A DNA stretch of 64,000 nucleotides from contig NC_085884.1 of assembly GCF_035222275.1 (NCBI RefSeq), positions 2,604,001-2,668,000 of the forward strand, in the 5' to 3' direction. Of the stretch, positions 24,401 to 37,200 are shown in pieces. Position 1 is the stretch's first letter; each line of letters opens with the position of its first letter. Source of the stretch: Podospora bellae-mahoneyi (taxonomy: Eukaryota > Ascomycota > Sordariomycetes > Sordariales > Podosporaceae). The translations under genes and the position numbers were made by a program. The notes beneath the pieces were generated by a model. It was not told the DNA's origin, searched no databases, and saw only the letters and a list, made by a program, of their open reading frames with translations.

Positions 24401-24547
24401 GAGAACGTGACGAGCGTCTTGAACTTGAACGGAGGTACAGGCTTCTCCACCGCCAGGGTGGAGGTGAAGAAGGATGGAGACGCAGCCGAAACGCAGACGT
24501 TTGTGGATGAGTTGTTTTCCGGCTGTTTAGCGCTGGTAAAGTATTGA
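21476..24547 (+). CDS. MHYT-domain integral membrane sensor protein
   Basis: Exons 21476-21657, 21714-21768, 21826-22341, 22391-22576 and 22634-24547 give about 950 residues. The first 260 residues are about seven membrane spans with three MHYT-type motifs: MHYI at 79-82 (WCMHYIGN), MHYL at 151-154 (CGMHYLGNASISNY) and MHWC at 217-220. In bacteria these Met/His pairs are proposed to bind copper and sense a diatomic gas or redox state ahead of a signalling domain. Here the membrane part leads into a cytoplasmic region of about 700 residues with an AAAVFDHQGRILVSPDG segment that looks PAS-like, a conserved middle and a low-complexity tail. No kinase, cyclase or GGDEF domain is visible. The output is unknown. 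Met5 at 21488 is an alternative start. Confidence 0.85.
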
Positions 24548-24821
24548 GTGGCTGGTCATGACCAAAAGGTGATGGTGTAGGATTATGATACCCCTCTTGT
24601 GCGTATGTTTTCATCGGTTCATGGTTGTGTTTTGGCCAGCATGCAGAAAGTGCTGCCCTGTACCTGTTGAGATGGAATATGCGGAACCATGTAATAGTAT
24701 ATAGTAATGAATATTGCTTGAAATCACGCTTTGTTGATGAGCAGTGAGGCAACACCACTTGAAGCGAGCAAAAAAGGTTGATTACATTACTGATGCGAAG
24801 AAAAAGGGATATTATAAAAGC

Positions 24822-27054
24822 CTATATCCACTGTCCACTCTCACCCCTCGTTCCAGTCAGCGTGTTCATCATAGCCGGGGCAATGTAGCCCGCAATGCCA
24901 TTGTTCATGGTAGCATCCATATCACTGAGATGAGGTTGTTGGTAGCCAAACTGCAGCTGGGCCGGATCAATGTGTATGGTTCCGTGGACATTGGGGTCAG
25001 CACCACACGGAAAGAAGCCGGAAGCAGGATCGTTGGCGGCGATGTCGCTGAGGGTAGCAGGGAAGTAGACGAATCCAGGGGTTGTGTCCACCGAGGATGT
25101 AGATGTTGGGAATGGCAGGCTTGTGGCATAGTTTGCATCAAACCCACCCCATCTGCTTTCGGGTTGTGCACAGTCGATGGGCGCATTTGGCTGCAACCGC
25201 TGTTGTGAAGGAGGACATGTAGCGCCAAGTTGAGATTGAACACGAAGTGTGGGCGGCTTTGGCTCTTTGATACTGGCAAAACCTGAAGACAGTGATCGAT
25301 CTTGTTGCCCTTGCCGTGTCGTCTCCAAAGCCACGGAAGGGTATCTTGCGGAAGTCCTTGGTGTCGCTGTCTCAGAAGAATCAAGCCCAATGCCAGAGTC
25401 ACGGTCATGTACGTTACTCCAAAGCACACGTGCCATCGATCTCGAAATGCGGTTGTTGGTTCGGCTTCCTTGCCTATTGACGTAGTCCATCTTCAAGCCA
25501 ATGTGAGTAAGATCGTGAACAGCCGACTCAAACAAGGACTTGATGATGACGCAAAGACCCTCAAACTGCTCCTCGTCAGGAACATAGGACTGGACGACAG
25601 GCTTGAGATACTCGAGCTTTTGAACAAAGGCGGGCTCCAGTTCATGGTGTTCGAGAACTGGAACAAAGTGGAACGGTTCAATCTTGTTGTCGGGATCTTC
25701 AGGGAAGGCAAGCTGCCAGAGATGCTTCCACTGATCTTCATCCGATGGACCACAATCTCGGCCCCTGAACCTGATCCGGGAGGCTGTCTCGCTATTGATT
25801 CCGTCCTCTGGGTCTGAGCGCTTGTAGTTGCAGGGTTCTCGTTCGCAGTGCAGCTCAAGCGCATTTCGAGAGGGAAAACCCTTTTTGCATCGCTGGCATG
25901 TCACAATCTCCGAGTCAGCCATGTGTTTGTTGAGAACGTGTTTCCTGGGCCAGTTTCAGTAATACTCCAGGTTGGTATTTCGGGGGTTCAGGGGTTCAGG
26001 GGTTCAGGGGCTCTGGGGTTAGTTACCTGAGGTCGGAAAATTTGGTGAACATGGTCATGGCGCACGAGGTATGGTCCCTGACATTAAACCGAGAAGGATT
26101 GCGGGCACGGAAGATACACCGTAGCTTTGAGGCAGTCGAATTGCGCTCCTCTCCAGAGTCCCTTGGGTCTCCCATGATGCTTCCAGACTCCTCTTCGTCA
26201 TCCTGGTCATTTTCCTTGTCGCTCAGCCTTCTCTTTTTGTTCGCTTTTGTTTTTTCCTTCCCCTTTCCTGTGGACTTGTCGATTTGAGATGATGATGGGC
26301 GTTGCGGCAGAGTACCAGCTGCCCCGGACGAGGGAATGTCCGTCTCAACTGGGGCTTGCAAGAAATCTTCAAACGAGTCTACAATCGCCGCAATCTGTTC
26401 TGCATACGCATATGTAATGCCCTTACATGTCTCGAGAATCCCGCGAGGGACGTCACTGCTGTTGATCCCGCGAAGTGTTGGTAGACTGAAACTCAGAATA
26501 TGATCTGCCTCCTCCACCGTGACGCCATCATTGTCGGGTCCAGCAGTGACCCCACTGTGATAATCAACGTCGTTCATGTCCTGCTCAAGTTCCGTGGGTT
26601 CTGCCGGCAACATCAAAGAGACTGCTCCCATCCCTTCCTGAATCTCTTTGACTGATGCATCTTGGCCATCCTTTTGGCCAATGCAAATATGGTCCCATTC
26701 ATTAGACTCGTCGGACTCGCAACCAGGTGACGGTGGAGTGGATATGGGGCTGCTGGGGCGCTCTGGTGAGAAGTGAAAGCCAGATAGTCGTGATAGTGAC
26801 CTTGGAGTAGCGGGAGGTGACTTTCCCCGAGAAGAAACCCCGTACATAAAAGAATTGTCTTCGAGAACAACAGCCGAGTCGATTGAGGTGGATTGACGAT
26901 GTTGCATGGCTGCTGAATCAGGCGTAGAGGACGGAGTAGGTGGAAGGCGGCCCATCTTCTTCGGGTTCCAAGGTACCCAGGCGTCTGCTGTGGCATGACG
27001 TTGATCATGGACGGCAGTTCCCTCTTTCGGCGCATCCTCGTTGTCGAAATCCAT
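24822..27054 (-). CDS. Fungal C2H2 zinc-finger protein
   Basis: Exons 27054-26027 and 25944-24822, joined by an 82-bp intron, give about 716 residues. The splice rebuilds a two-finger module common in ascomycetes. In finger one, Cys313 and Cys331 pair with His345 and His350 around FTKFSDLRKHVLNKH. In finger two, Cys359-x2-Cys362 pairs with His375 and Cys381 around FPSRNALELHC. The N-terminal 300 residues are disordered and Ser/Pro-rich, with a basic patch (KGKEKTKANKKRRLSDKEND) that could act as a nuclear signal. The C-terminal half is Gln/Pro/Ser-rich. DNA binding in the nucleus is likely, but the targets are unknown. The intron lies inside the finger module, so unspliced RNA would lose it. 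Confidence 0.85.
25980..26013. repeat. 8-bp tandem repeat inside the C2H2 intron
   Basis: The unit GGGGTTCA is repeated about three and a half times within the 82-bp intron of the C2H2 gene. It is perfect over three units. Confidence 0.8.
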
Positions 27055-28513
27055 TTCAATTGTAGGTGCTACAGGCCCGGAGCAGCGGTGAGTTGGACAA
27101 ACGAATGGAAAATGACAGTGGCATGCACGGCATCATGCAGAATGTCAGGTAGTGGGACAAATCTCTGGGACAAGATTGGCAGAAAGTGTGGGAATGACAA
27201 TTTTTTGCATGGAAATCCCGAGAAACGAGGTCTCCCGCGATGCTGGAGTCTGCCTGTAACAAGGCACCCAGGGCAGGGTGCCTCTTTGGGATGAACGGGT
27301 GATGATTGGCTCATGACAAGAATCACCAAACATATTTGATCTCGAAGACCTCTGATTGGACTTTGCCGTTGGGCACTCTCTCCAGCTGCATCTTGGCAGA
27401 TGTGCCCCTGCATTAGGCGGAGGATCTGATTAGTGACTGCGCCACACCTCGTGGAGACGTTCTCTGGTGGAGGGTGATAATCAAGTAAAATACGCGAATA
27501 GGGGATATGTGATAGTAAGTGACGCTGCGACCGGGGTGAAGCGATATTGGCTCCTATTGGCTTGAGACTTTGAGATACTACGTCCCAGGATTTGTTGACA
27601 GTATCTCATGACGGCAAGCACAAGGGAGTTGGAGATTTTGGGGATGCAGGCTGGTTGGGAATTCCCATTGAGAGAGGGAGTCTCAACTTCCAAGATTCCA
27701 GAGAAACGGTAGATCCTTTATATCCATGGGCAGGTAACCATCTTAGGCTGGTGTCAAGCAATGCCAACAACCGTCAGACCGTCTTAACTTGACTTTTATC
27801 AAAGCAGCGTCAAGTTTGAATATTATCGAACCGCAGTCCGAACATCTTCAGACCATCTTGACTCTGGAAGCTGCATCATAATGCCCAACAATAAGAGTTC
27901 AAATCCGCAAACGGCCAGCAAGTTGTTATCGAGCCTGTAAGTACCTGTCATGGACACCTGCTTCCCATACTTGGCCGTACACTTCAATGTCGATAGCCTG
28001 ACAAACACCAAGGACACGGAAACCCCCAACGCCATCATATATGATGACACGTTTTTTATACGACACCAAGAATTGGCACAGCCGAGTTGTGGAAATCTCG
28101 ACGACTCCATCCTGCACACACGAGGATTCAAGAAGAATGGAGCCAGGACACACGAAGCATGGGTATCCATCGGAGGTTCAGATATAGGTTGCTGGTCCAA
28201 TCTCTGTGTCATACAACCCGTACATAATTTGCTTAGCACACATGCAATTTGCGAAACGCGCGGAGAACCAACCCCAAGGCAAGACAAACAAACAACAATT
28301 CAGTTTTATCCGACCCATCCATTACCAGTCCATAAATCACCAGCCCTTCTATCAACCCACCCCCTCATTTTCCATCCGCTTGTTGGACAATATGTTAAGC
28401 AAACCCCCATGCCGAGTACAACGCCTCGCGATTTCACCTCAGCTAGTTGTCCGCAACAAGGCTGCCCAGGAACGAACAACGCCATCAGCTTCTGTCCCGC
28501 GCCAAGTCATATC
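27055..28513. other. Intergenic region
   Basis: This 1.46-kb region holds the promoter of the C2H2 gene (left) and the 3' flank of the FSH hydrolase (right). An open plus-strand frame from 27950 runs into the hydrolase antisense and shows no family features. I see no gene. Confidence 0.45.
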
Positions 28514-29508
28514 TCATGCCGGCAAAAATGTGTAAAACTCACCCGGGGTAGCAAACTCGCTTTTGTCCATCCCGCTGAGACCGCTTTCCTTCCTCTGCTG
28601 CTGCTCGCTGGCAGCCCGTCTGTTGTCCTCCTCTACCTTGGGCATGATTTCCTGCAGAATCTCTCCCAAGACACCCACATTCTCGGCATCGCGAGGCACG
28701 ATGTGACCAAGACCATGATCGTACATGGTTGCCTTACTGGGCTCGCACACATTGAACAGTGCGACCGCCGAGCTCAAGAAAGCATCGTCACATCCAAAGA
28801 TGTGGAACGTGGGGATGTCGATGACAATGCCGGCCTCGTCAAACAGCTGCGCAACGATGCGGTCCTTGCCCTCGAACTTGAGAGGAGGGGCACCTGAGAT
28901 GAACATGGCGAACTGTTGGTGTCGAGTTGATCAGCCCTGGGTTTGATTCATGAGGATTTGATGAGGGGGCAGACAAACCTTGATCCTTCGCTGGCACCCG
29001 CTCTTCTTGGCCCGTTCTGCCTCCTCTACAATCAAGCTTGCACCAACCATGGCCCCCTCACTATAGCCGATGATGCCATCAATCTCGGGGTCCTCGTCCA
29101 GCGTCTTGAAGACAGCGTCCAGCGCTTCTCTCCAGACCCTTTGATGCCAGTCTTCACCCTCGCCGGCTTTCTGAAACATTCTCATGGTGTCTTCGGCAGG
29201 CATGGAGTGGGGCACATGCCTGAGCCTACGAAGGGTTTCGAAGGTATCTCCCTGGCGGGTGTCGAGGAAACGGTACAGGGGGCGGGCGCCGAAGTAGTCC
29301 TCCCATCCTTGAGGAGGGTCGACCTCGTGAGTGCCTTGAGAGTAGGTAAATGTGCAGAGACCGCGTCTCTCCAGCTCCTCGGCGAGGGGACCAAGTTGAA
29401 CTTGAAAGTTCTGGACGGCACCAAGTCAGTTGGAGTGCATCCGGGAGAGAGGAAGGATAAACAAACCTTGGCACTGCCGTAGGCACCGGGGAGACAGAGA
29501 AACTTCAT
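28514..29508 (-). CDS. FSH1/LovG-type serine hydrolase
   Basis: Exons 29508-29467, 29410-28979 and 28912-28514 give about 290 residues. The start is MKFLCLPGAYGSAK, the typical beginning of the FSH1 family. The alpha/beta-hydrolase triad is visible: Ser131 in the nucleophile elbow GYSEGA, an Asp in FGCDDAF (about 200), and His228 in GLGHIVPRD. A helical lid insertion follows the first exon. Members next to highly reducing PKS genes (the LovG type) release the finished polyketide from the carrier domain. This gene is divergent from an HR-PKS that lacks a thioesterase, so product release is a reasonable inference. A general esterase role is the alternative. Confidence 0.87.
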
Positions 29509-31228
29509 CTTGAGAGTTAGTGATTAGGTTCTTGACTGAAAAGACGGTGAAAAGCGAAATTAATTTGAAAACAGCGTTAAGAAATGACTGGGCGGATTAA
29601 GTGGAAGTCTGTGATAAAACTGAGCGAATGGATAGATAGATACTGGTATGAATCGTCGGAATAGGATTGGAACAGGGATGTCTATATCTCCCAGTTTCCG
29701 CCGAGCTCACCGTCCCAGCCTTCTGAGAAGCCGAAAATAAACACAGATGTAAACACGCGCATACCCTATTTCGCAACGTATGCAGAAGCGCGTTTAACCT
29801 CTTCTGCCTTTCCTCGGATGTATCTAGCGTGCAACAGTACTGCCTGAGGATGCAGTAAGTAGGCACAGAGCGAATGATAATGACGCACTACCCTTACCCT
29901 CCCATCAACCGGTGTTTCATCGTATAACTAACTGGATCGTCGGATGGTGTGGAAGTCTAGACCTATCTTCGGCGTGCTAGGGATTGTAGGGCTCGACTAT
30001 TGCATCCCACCTGTGAAACATAGGCAGACAGGGAGGAATGTGGAGGACCGTGGGCTGCTTGGCGAGAGGGTTTACCTTTAGCCGTTGTTAACAACATACA
30101 GGTGAAGCATCTACTGCCCAAGTGGCCAATGTACACCAAGAGCAGAAAAAGAACCCAACTGCAGTCTACCAAGCGGAGTTCAAGCTTCGACCGGACAGAA
30201 CTAACATGCAAATCCAAAACTGGGTACCTACTCAGGAGGAACCCCAGGCGGCATTAGACCAGTTCCCATCCAGTTTGCCTTTCCATGTCTCGGAAGGTGC
30301 TCACCAGGTAGAACTAGGTACCGGCGAGGTGTTTGTCAGCCACGATAAGAGATGGGAAACGCATGTGATACCTGCAGCTGGCATTTGTCTCTGGAAGACC
30401 GAAGGACCTGCTGTGCATGTGGAGAAAAGATAGGTGAGGGCCGTTGGCACGTATGGTCTCGCCTTGCATCAGATTACACCGATGCTGCACAGCACACTCC
30501 ATGCTGTCCCCAGAATTCCTCCAACTATCACGTGTGTTTCTCCGTGTTCGGTGCGGGCCGGATTCACACCGGGCCGAAGCCAAGTCTTCGGTTCAGGCCC
30601 AGTCTGCCCCATCAGCATGTAGAGGCATGAGAAGCTTATCATGGAGACTGATTACCCCCTCACGTCCCATAGCCACCGAAACGTGCAGACGGCAAAACCG
30701 CTAGCCCCTGAGGTGCCCTCTAGGACGGGCCAAACCTACCTCGGTACTAGCGTTGAGTCGGCAACCTTGTTGTTATCTCATATTTCACTGCACGGGTAAC
30801 ATTCCAAATGCTTCACCGGATCGGCGATCAATAGCCCTTTCCAACAGAAAGCCGCCTCTGTAATGCCGTTGAGAGATAATGGGGAGGTAGATATCCGGAG
30901 AGCGGCCGGTGCAACGCCTAAGACCGTCGGATGTATAGGCACACAGACTGTTGCAGAAAAGAAAGGGACGAAACGCGTCTGGTGGCGGGATGGCGTAGCC
31001 AAGAGAGTGGGCGGCTCAGTAGTCCATCGTTGGCAGAGCTGGTGTCTGTGTCGCGTAGCCTCTGTGTCATGACTCTTTCCATATAAGTGTTTGGCACCCG
31101 TTTTCCCGCCCTGATTTGCAAACCCATACTGCCACACACGCCTCCCATAATACTCCCTCCCCTCATCCAGCATCGGTCAACAACGCCATATTCCCTCGTT
31201 TATGCAACGGTCGTCTTGTTGCAGAATC
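29509..31228. promoter_or_regulatory. Divergent promoter of FSH hydrolase and PKS
   Basis: This 1.72-kb interval is shared by the two polyketide genes. A TATAAG motif at 31082-31087 sits 147 bp ahead of the PKS start. Short frames occur but none is convincing. I see no recognised activator gene here. Confidence 0.4.
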
Positions 31229-34200
31229 ATGGCGGACCAACAACCGATGCCCATCGCCATCGTGGGCATGTCCTGCCGTCTGCCGGGGGATGTGTCCACG
31301 CCCGGAGAGTTCTACCGTATGCTCTGTCGCAAGAGAAGCGGCTGGTCCAAGGTTCCCAAGGACCGCTTCACCGCCGAGGCGTATCATCACCCAAACCCCG
31401 ACAAGAAGGGCTGCTTCAACTCCCAGGGCGGCTACTTCATCAAAGATGACATCTCCATGTTTGATGCTGGGTTTTTTGACATTACAAAGAAGGAGGCCGA
31501 GTCTATGGGTAAGCACTCGGGTTCAATGGGTGAAGCATGTGAGAGTTACTAATCGGGCCGTGGCAGATCCTGCACAACGACTGCTACTCGAAACAGCATA
31601 CGAAGCATTCGAGAACGGTGGCTTTCCCAAAGAGCACATCTCGGGCAAAAGGGTAGGCGTCTTTATTGGCGCCAACTATACCGAGCATCGAGTCGGTAAT
31701 CTTCGAGATCTTGATCATATACCAAACTTCGACGCTACAGGAAACCAGGGCGCCTTCTTGGCGGGCCGGCTAGCCTATTACTTCAACCTTCGAGGCCCAG
31801 CGTTCACCGTCGACACGGCATGCTCGTCGTCCTTACACGCCCTGCATTTGGCGGTGCAGTCGATCAGGGCAGGCGAGTCCGAATCAGCCATCGTTGGGGC
31901 CTCGCACCTCATTACACATCCCGATATCTGGGTGTCGATGGCAAAACTTCGCCTGTTTTCCGACGTGGGCAAAACATATGCGTTCGATGACCGAGCAAAG
32001 TCAGGATATGCTCGTGGTGAAGGTGCAGGTTGCCTTATTCTCAAACCCTTGGCCCAAGCTCAAGCAGACAACGACCACATCTTCAGCGTCATCACACATT
32101 CTGGCATCAGCCACAACGGCCGGACAGTTGGTATTGTTGCCCCGTCGCCAGAGGAGCAGGAACGCTTGCTCCGAGACGTGTTTGCCGAGGCCAAGATTGA
32201 TCCCAAGGATGTCGGCTTCTTCGAGGCTCATGGCACTGGGACAAAGAAGGGGGACCCAATCGAGGCGACTGCCATCTACAGGGCAGTGGGAAGACACTTC
32301 ACCACTGACCAGCCCCTTTACATTGGCTCCGCAAAGCCCAACGTCGGCCATTTAGAGGGTGTGTCTGGCATTGTCTCGGTAATCAAATCGGTGCTGATGC
32401 TGTACTATGGCTTCATCTTGCCCAACACCGAGTTTGAAACGCTCAATCCGGCCATCCCTCTTGACAAGTGGAACATGCGAGTGGCCACAGACCAGAAGCC
32501 ATGGCCCAGCAAGAGAAAGTACGCATGTGTCAACAACTTTGGCTTCTCCGGTTCCAACTCGATGTGTGTGCTCAGCGCAGCACCCATCACGCGCGAGATC
32601 GAGCTGGGCAAGGACGCTGGCTACACACCTCAGCGCCTCTTCGTCCTGTCAGCCAACGACGAGACGGCCCTTCGCAAGAGCATGAAGGAGCTGGGAATCT
32701 GGCTCGAACAGCACGCCGAGCTGTACCAGACGACAATGCCACGTAATTTGGCGTATACGCTCTGCCAACGCCGGTCTCATCTGCCATGGCGTGTGGCCGT
32801 TGTTGCCGGCATGTGCTCGGCCGTAGCCGGCTCGCTCAACTCTCATGAGATGGTGCCTGCCCGCGCGTCGAGTGAAACGCCAAAACTGGCTTTTGTCTTC
32901 ACAGGACAAGGTGCCCAGTGGCACGCCATGGGCCGTGAGCTCATCACAACCCATCCCGTCTTCAAAGGCGCCATCATGCGGGCAGACAAGACGTTGCGGG
33001 ATATTGGGGCCGACTTCTCCATCTACGAGGAGTTGACTCGCGACAAGAAGAGCACCAAAGTCGGCATGGCTCACATCTCACAGCCCATTTGCTCGGCCGT
33101 ACAGCTCGCCTTGATCGACCTCCTGGAGTCATTCGGGATCCGTCCAACAGCGGTGACAGGTCACTCATCAGGAGAGATCGGCGCCGCGTACGCGGCCGGC
33201 GCGCTGGACTTTGAGTCGGCCATGGCCGCTGCCTACTACAGAGGACAGGTCATCATCGAGCTCAAGAAGACCCACACCCAGCTCAAGGGCAGCATGATGG
33301 CCGTGGGTTCCGGTGCCGACGAGCTCGCCCCCATGCTCAAGGCTCTCAACCAGGAGGGTGGCCCACAGGCCGTCGTTGCATGTGAGAACTCTCCGTCCTC
33401 AACGACCTTGTCCGGTGATGAGGAAGCCATTGATCGTGTGGGCAAGATGTTCCAAGACAAGGGGGTCTTCAACCGCAAGCTGTTTGTCGACGTGGCCTAT
33501 CACTCTCCACACATGAAGCTGATTGCCGAGTCCTATCTGGCCAAGATTTCCCACATCCAAGTGCCCGACAATGTGTCATCATCCAACGTCGAATTTTATT
33601 CTTCGCTCCGTGGCCGCAGAATTGACCTGCATGAACTCGGCCCAGAGTACTGGGTTGACAACCTCACACAGGCCGTGCGCTTTTCCACATCTCTTCAGCG
33701 CCTGTGCAACGAGCACAAGCCCGACATCCTTTTGGAGGTGGGACCTCACGCCGCTCTGAAAGGGCCCATCATGCAAATATTGAAAAAGGTTGGCGCTGCT
33801 GCCACCAAGATCAGCTACATCCCCACCCTCGTGCGCGATCAAGATGCCACCACGACCTGCCTCGAGGCAGCCGGCCAGCTGTTCGTCCGCGGCTATCCCC
33901 TCGACTTCTTCAACATCAATCACAAGCGCCAGGAGAATGAGCACCCAGACCTGGTGCCCATGCTGTATACGTACCCATGGTCGAAGCAAAAGTACTGGTA
34001 TGAGTCGCGCCTCAGCCGGCAACATCGGATCAAGCCATTTGCCCGCAATGACTTGATTGGTATCATGGCTGACTGGTCGAGCGAGCTTGAGCCGACTTGG
34101 CGCAACGTCGTGCGCACCGAGGACTTGCCCTGGTTGAAGGAGTATGAAGTTCAAGGTCGCCACGTATATCCGGCGTCGGCGTTTGTGTCCATGGTGGTCG

Positions 34201-37200
34201 AGGCCGCGGCCCAACAAGCGAGTCTCACAGGGGCTGATGTTGAAAAGTATGATCTGAGAAACCTGAAGATCAAGGAGCATCTCTTCGTCGAGGACGGCAA
34301 GGAGTTTGAGGTACTCCTCAACTTCCGAGCCTTGGAGGGCGAGAAGGGCCACGAGTTCCGCATCACTTCTTACGAGGACAGTCGTGGATGGCTGGAGCAT
34401 TGCACCGGTACTGTGGTGATGGATGCCGCTTCAAGGCGCCGTGCAGCTCCCAGAGATGCGTCTGTGCCCAGCGCCAGGACCGAGGCCATGAAGAAGCTCA
34501 TCTCGGAAGCCGACAGCTCCTCGGCCTGCTCATCGGCTGGATCCTCGCCTCCTTCATCAGCTACTTCCGACGCCGGCCATGGCAGCCACACCCCTGCAAC
34601 GCCCACGCAGGACTGCAGTGATCAGGTCTGCAATACGTCTAGGAAGCTCAACGCGTTGGCGGGTGGTGGTGCCGAAATCTATGAGTCCCTGTCGGCGCTC
34701 GGCATGGGGTTCCCCAAGTCTTTCAAGTCTGTTGTCGATGTCTGCATCAACAGGACCAAGATCGTGGCTAACTGTTGCACCCGTGATACCGCCGCGGATA
34801 TGCCCGTGGACTTTGAGACGCCCTTCCAGATTCATCCCTCGGTCTTGGACGCTATGCTGCAGGTGCCACTGCTCAACCTAAAGTCGACAGAGGACGGCAT
34901 ACCCACAGCCCATCTTCCCGTCGCCATCCGTCATGTCACTGTCCGCACGCCCTGGAAGAAGAGGGTCAACGACACGTTTTGCATTCACTGCAACCTGGAG
35001 CCAAAGACGGCGACATTCATGGTGGAGGTCTTCAGTGGCGCCAGCTCGGGAGCTGCTGCTATTTCCATGTCAGGTCTCGTGATGAAGGCGGTCAGGACTG
35101 GCCAGAAAGACACTAAAGCACCCAGGGAGTTGTGTTTCCAGTATAATTGGCAGCCGTTTGCTCAAGCCAAGTGCAAGGGGCATTCAAGCGACGAAAAGAC
35201 GAAGAAAAGGTCTGACTCCGACATCGTCATCGTAACTGAAGAGGATAATGACCCCTTAGTTTCGGCACTGTGCCACGCCATCGAGGCCAGTACCGGGCTG
35301 TCTCCCAGAGTTTCTTCCATGGACAACCTGTCCGACTTTGGCTCAAAGTTCCTGGTTCTCTCAGACCTGGAGGGCCCCGTGCTGCCCAACCTCTTAGCCT
35401 CGCGTCTCGAGCAGATCAAGTCACTTCTGACCATCTCGCCTGGACTTATCTGGATCACCCGTGGCGCAACACGATTCCCCACGAACCCCGAAGCCAACAT
35501 GGCGCTGGGTCTCATTCGTACGGCGCGTTCGGAGAGGAGCGCCGTGGCTTCCAGCTTGGATCTGGATCCCAAGAGCAAGCTGTCTACTGATGAGCAAGCC
35601 AGCCTCATTTTCGAAGCACTGAGGGAATCTGTCCTGTCGGAAGAGGAGGGAGAGAAGGAAATGGAGTTTGCGGAAGAGCAGGGCCAGCTCGTCGTTCCAC
35701 GCATCAAGGTCGACGAGAAGCTCAACCTGGACGTGCACCGCAGCCTGGGCCCTTCAGCCTCCTACCTCCAAAACTTCCACCAACCCGGCCGCCAATTACG
35801 CCTGGCACCGCACAGCTCCGAGTCCTTTGATGATATGTACTTTGAGGATTGCCCAGAGACAGCCTTGGGCGAGGACGAGATCGAGATTGCTGTGGTGGCC
35901 TCGGCGCTTAGCAAGGACGATGCTGACAAGGCTGAGACTCACGATGCCGAATCCAAGATTGTGCGCAGCTGCAGTGGCACCATCACGCGCCTCGGAACGG
36001 GCGTGAGGAACTTTGCGCAAGGAACCAGGGTGTGCGCGCTGGCATTGGGCCCTTTTGGCACACATGCCCGAGCAAGAACATCAAGCGCTGTCGCCATTCC
36101 GGCTGGCCTCAGCATGGAAAACGCGGCCATCATCCCTGCTGCCTACGCTGCTGCCCATTATGCCTTGGTAGATCTCGCCAAGCTTCATCCGAGCGAGAGA
36201 ATCCTGATCCAGCTGGCAGGCCCGGCGGGTCTTGCTGCCGTGGAAGTGGCCCGCCACTTGGGAGCGTCGGCCTACGTCTTGGTTCAAAACGATGACGAGG
36301 CCGCGACAGCAAAGAGGGCAGGTGTCTCGAGGGAGCGCGTGTTGAATGCTCACAGCATTCATCTCCGTCGGCAGCTAGAGGAGGCGACGATGGGGGAAGG
36401 CATGGACGTTGTCCTGACACTATCCGGCAACGAGACCAATGTTGCTTGGGAATGCCTTTCTGACTTTGGACGCTTTGTTGAGATCCGAACATCAGCCACC
36501 CATGCCAATACGAGGCCAGGGCTTGGGGACAACGCTACCTTCACCTCGCTCAACATGGCAAGCGTGGCAGCTGCCAGACCAAAGGCAATGGAGCGTACTC
36601 TCAAGGCGGTTGTCGACAACATCGCCAGTGGTGTGATCAAAGCGCCTTCGGATGCCACCATTCTTCCCGTCTCAGAGCTCTCGAGGGGCATGGAGATGGT
36701 GCACAATCGCGCGGCGCACCCCGTCGTCGTGGTTGCCGGACCCAAGGAACAGGTCAAGGCCATGCACCAGATATCCAACACCATCTTCCGCAGGGACGGC
36801 ACCCACGTCATCGTAGGTGGTACTGGCGGTCTGGGCCGCTCCATGGCCAAATTCATGATCCAGCATGGCGCTCGCAGCATAGTGCTGCTATCGCGCAGTG
36901 GGATTGGCAAGGAGATGGTTGATCAGCTCCAGAAAGAGGCCAACTGCCCTGATGCGCGTGTGGTGGTGAAGAAGTGCGACGCCAGTGACGAACAGCAAGT
37001 GCAACAGCTTGTGGCCGAGTGCTCCAAATCCCTCCCTCCCATCTGCGGTGTCATTCATGCAGCAATGGTCCTTCGTGTAAGTAACTCCAAAAACCACTAA
37101 ACTCCTCTGCACAAGCTAACAACGACGCAGGATGTGTTGCTGGAAGGCATGACACACGAAGACTACACTCAGGTCATCCGGCCAAAGGTAGCAGGAACCT

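Noticed and set aside
27950-28897. Long plus-strand frame of 315 codons
   Set aside because: Its 3' half is antisense to the FSH hydrolase and the 5' half has no domain features.
31116-31566. In-frame upstream extension of the main PKS frame
   Set aside because: It encodes no KS sequence; the true N-terminus (IAIVGMSCRLPG) is in another frame joined by an intron at 31509-31566.
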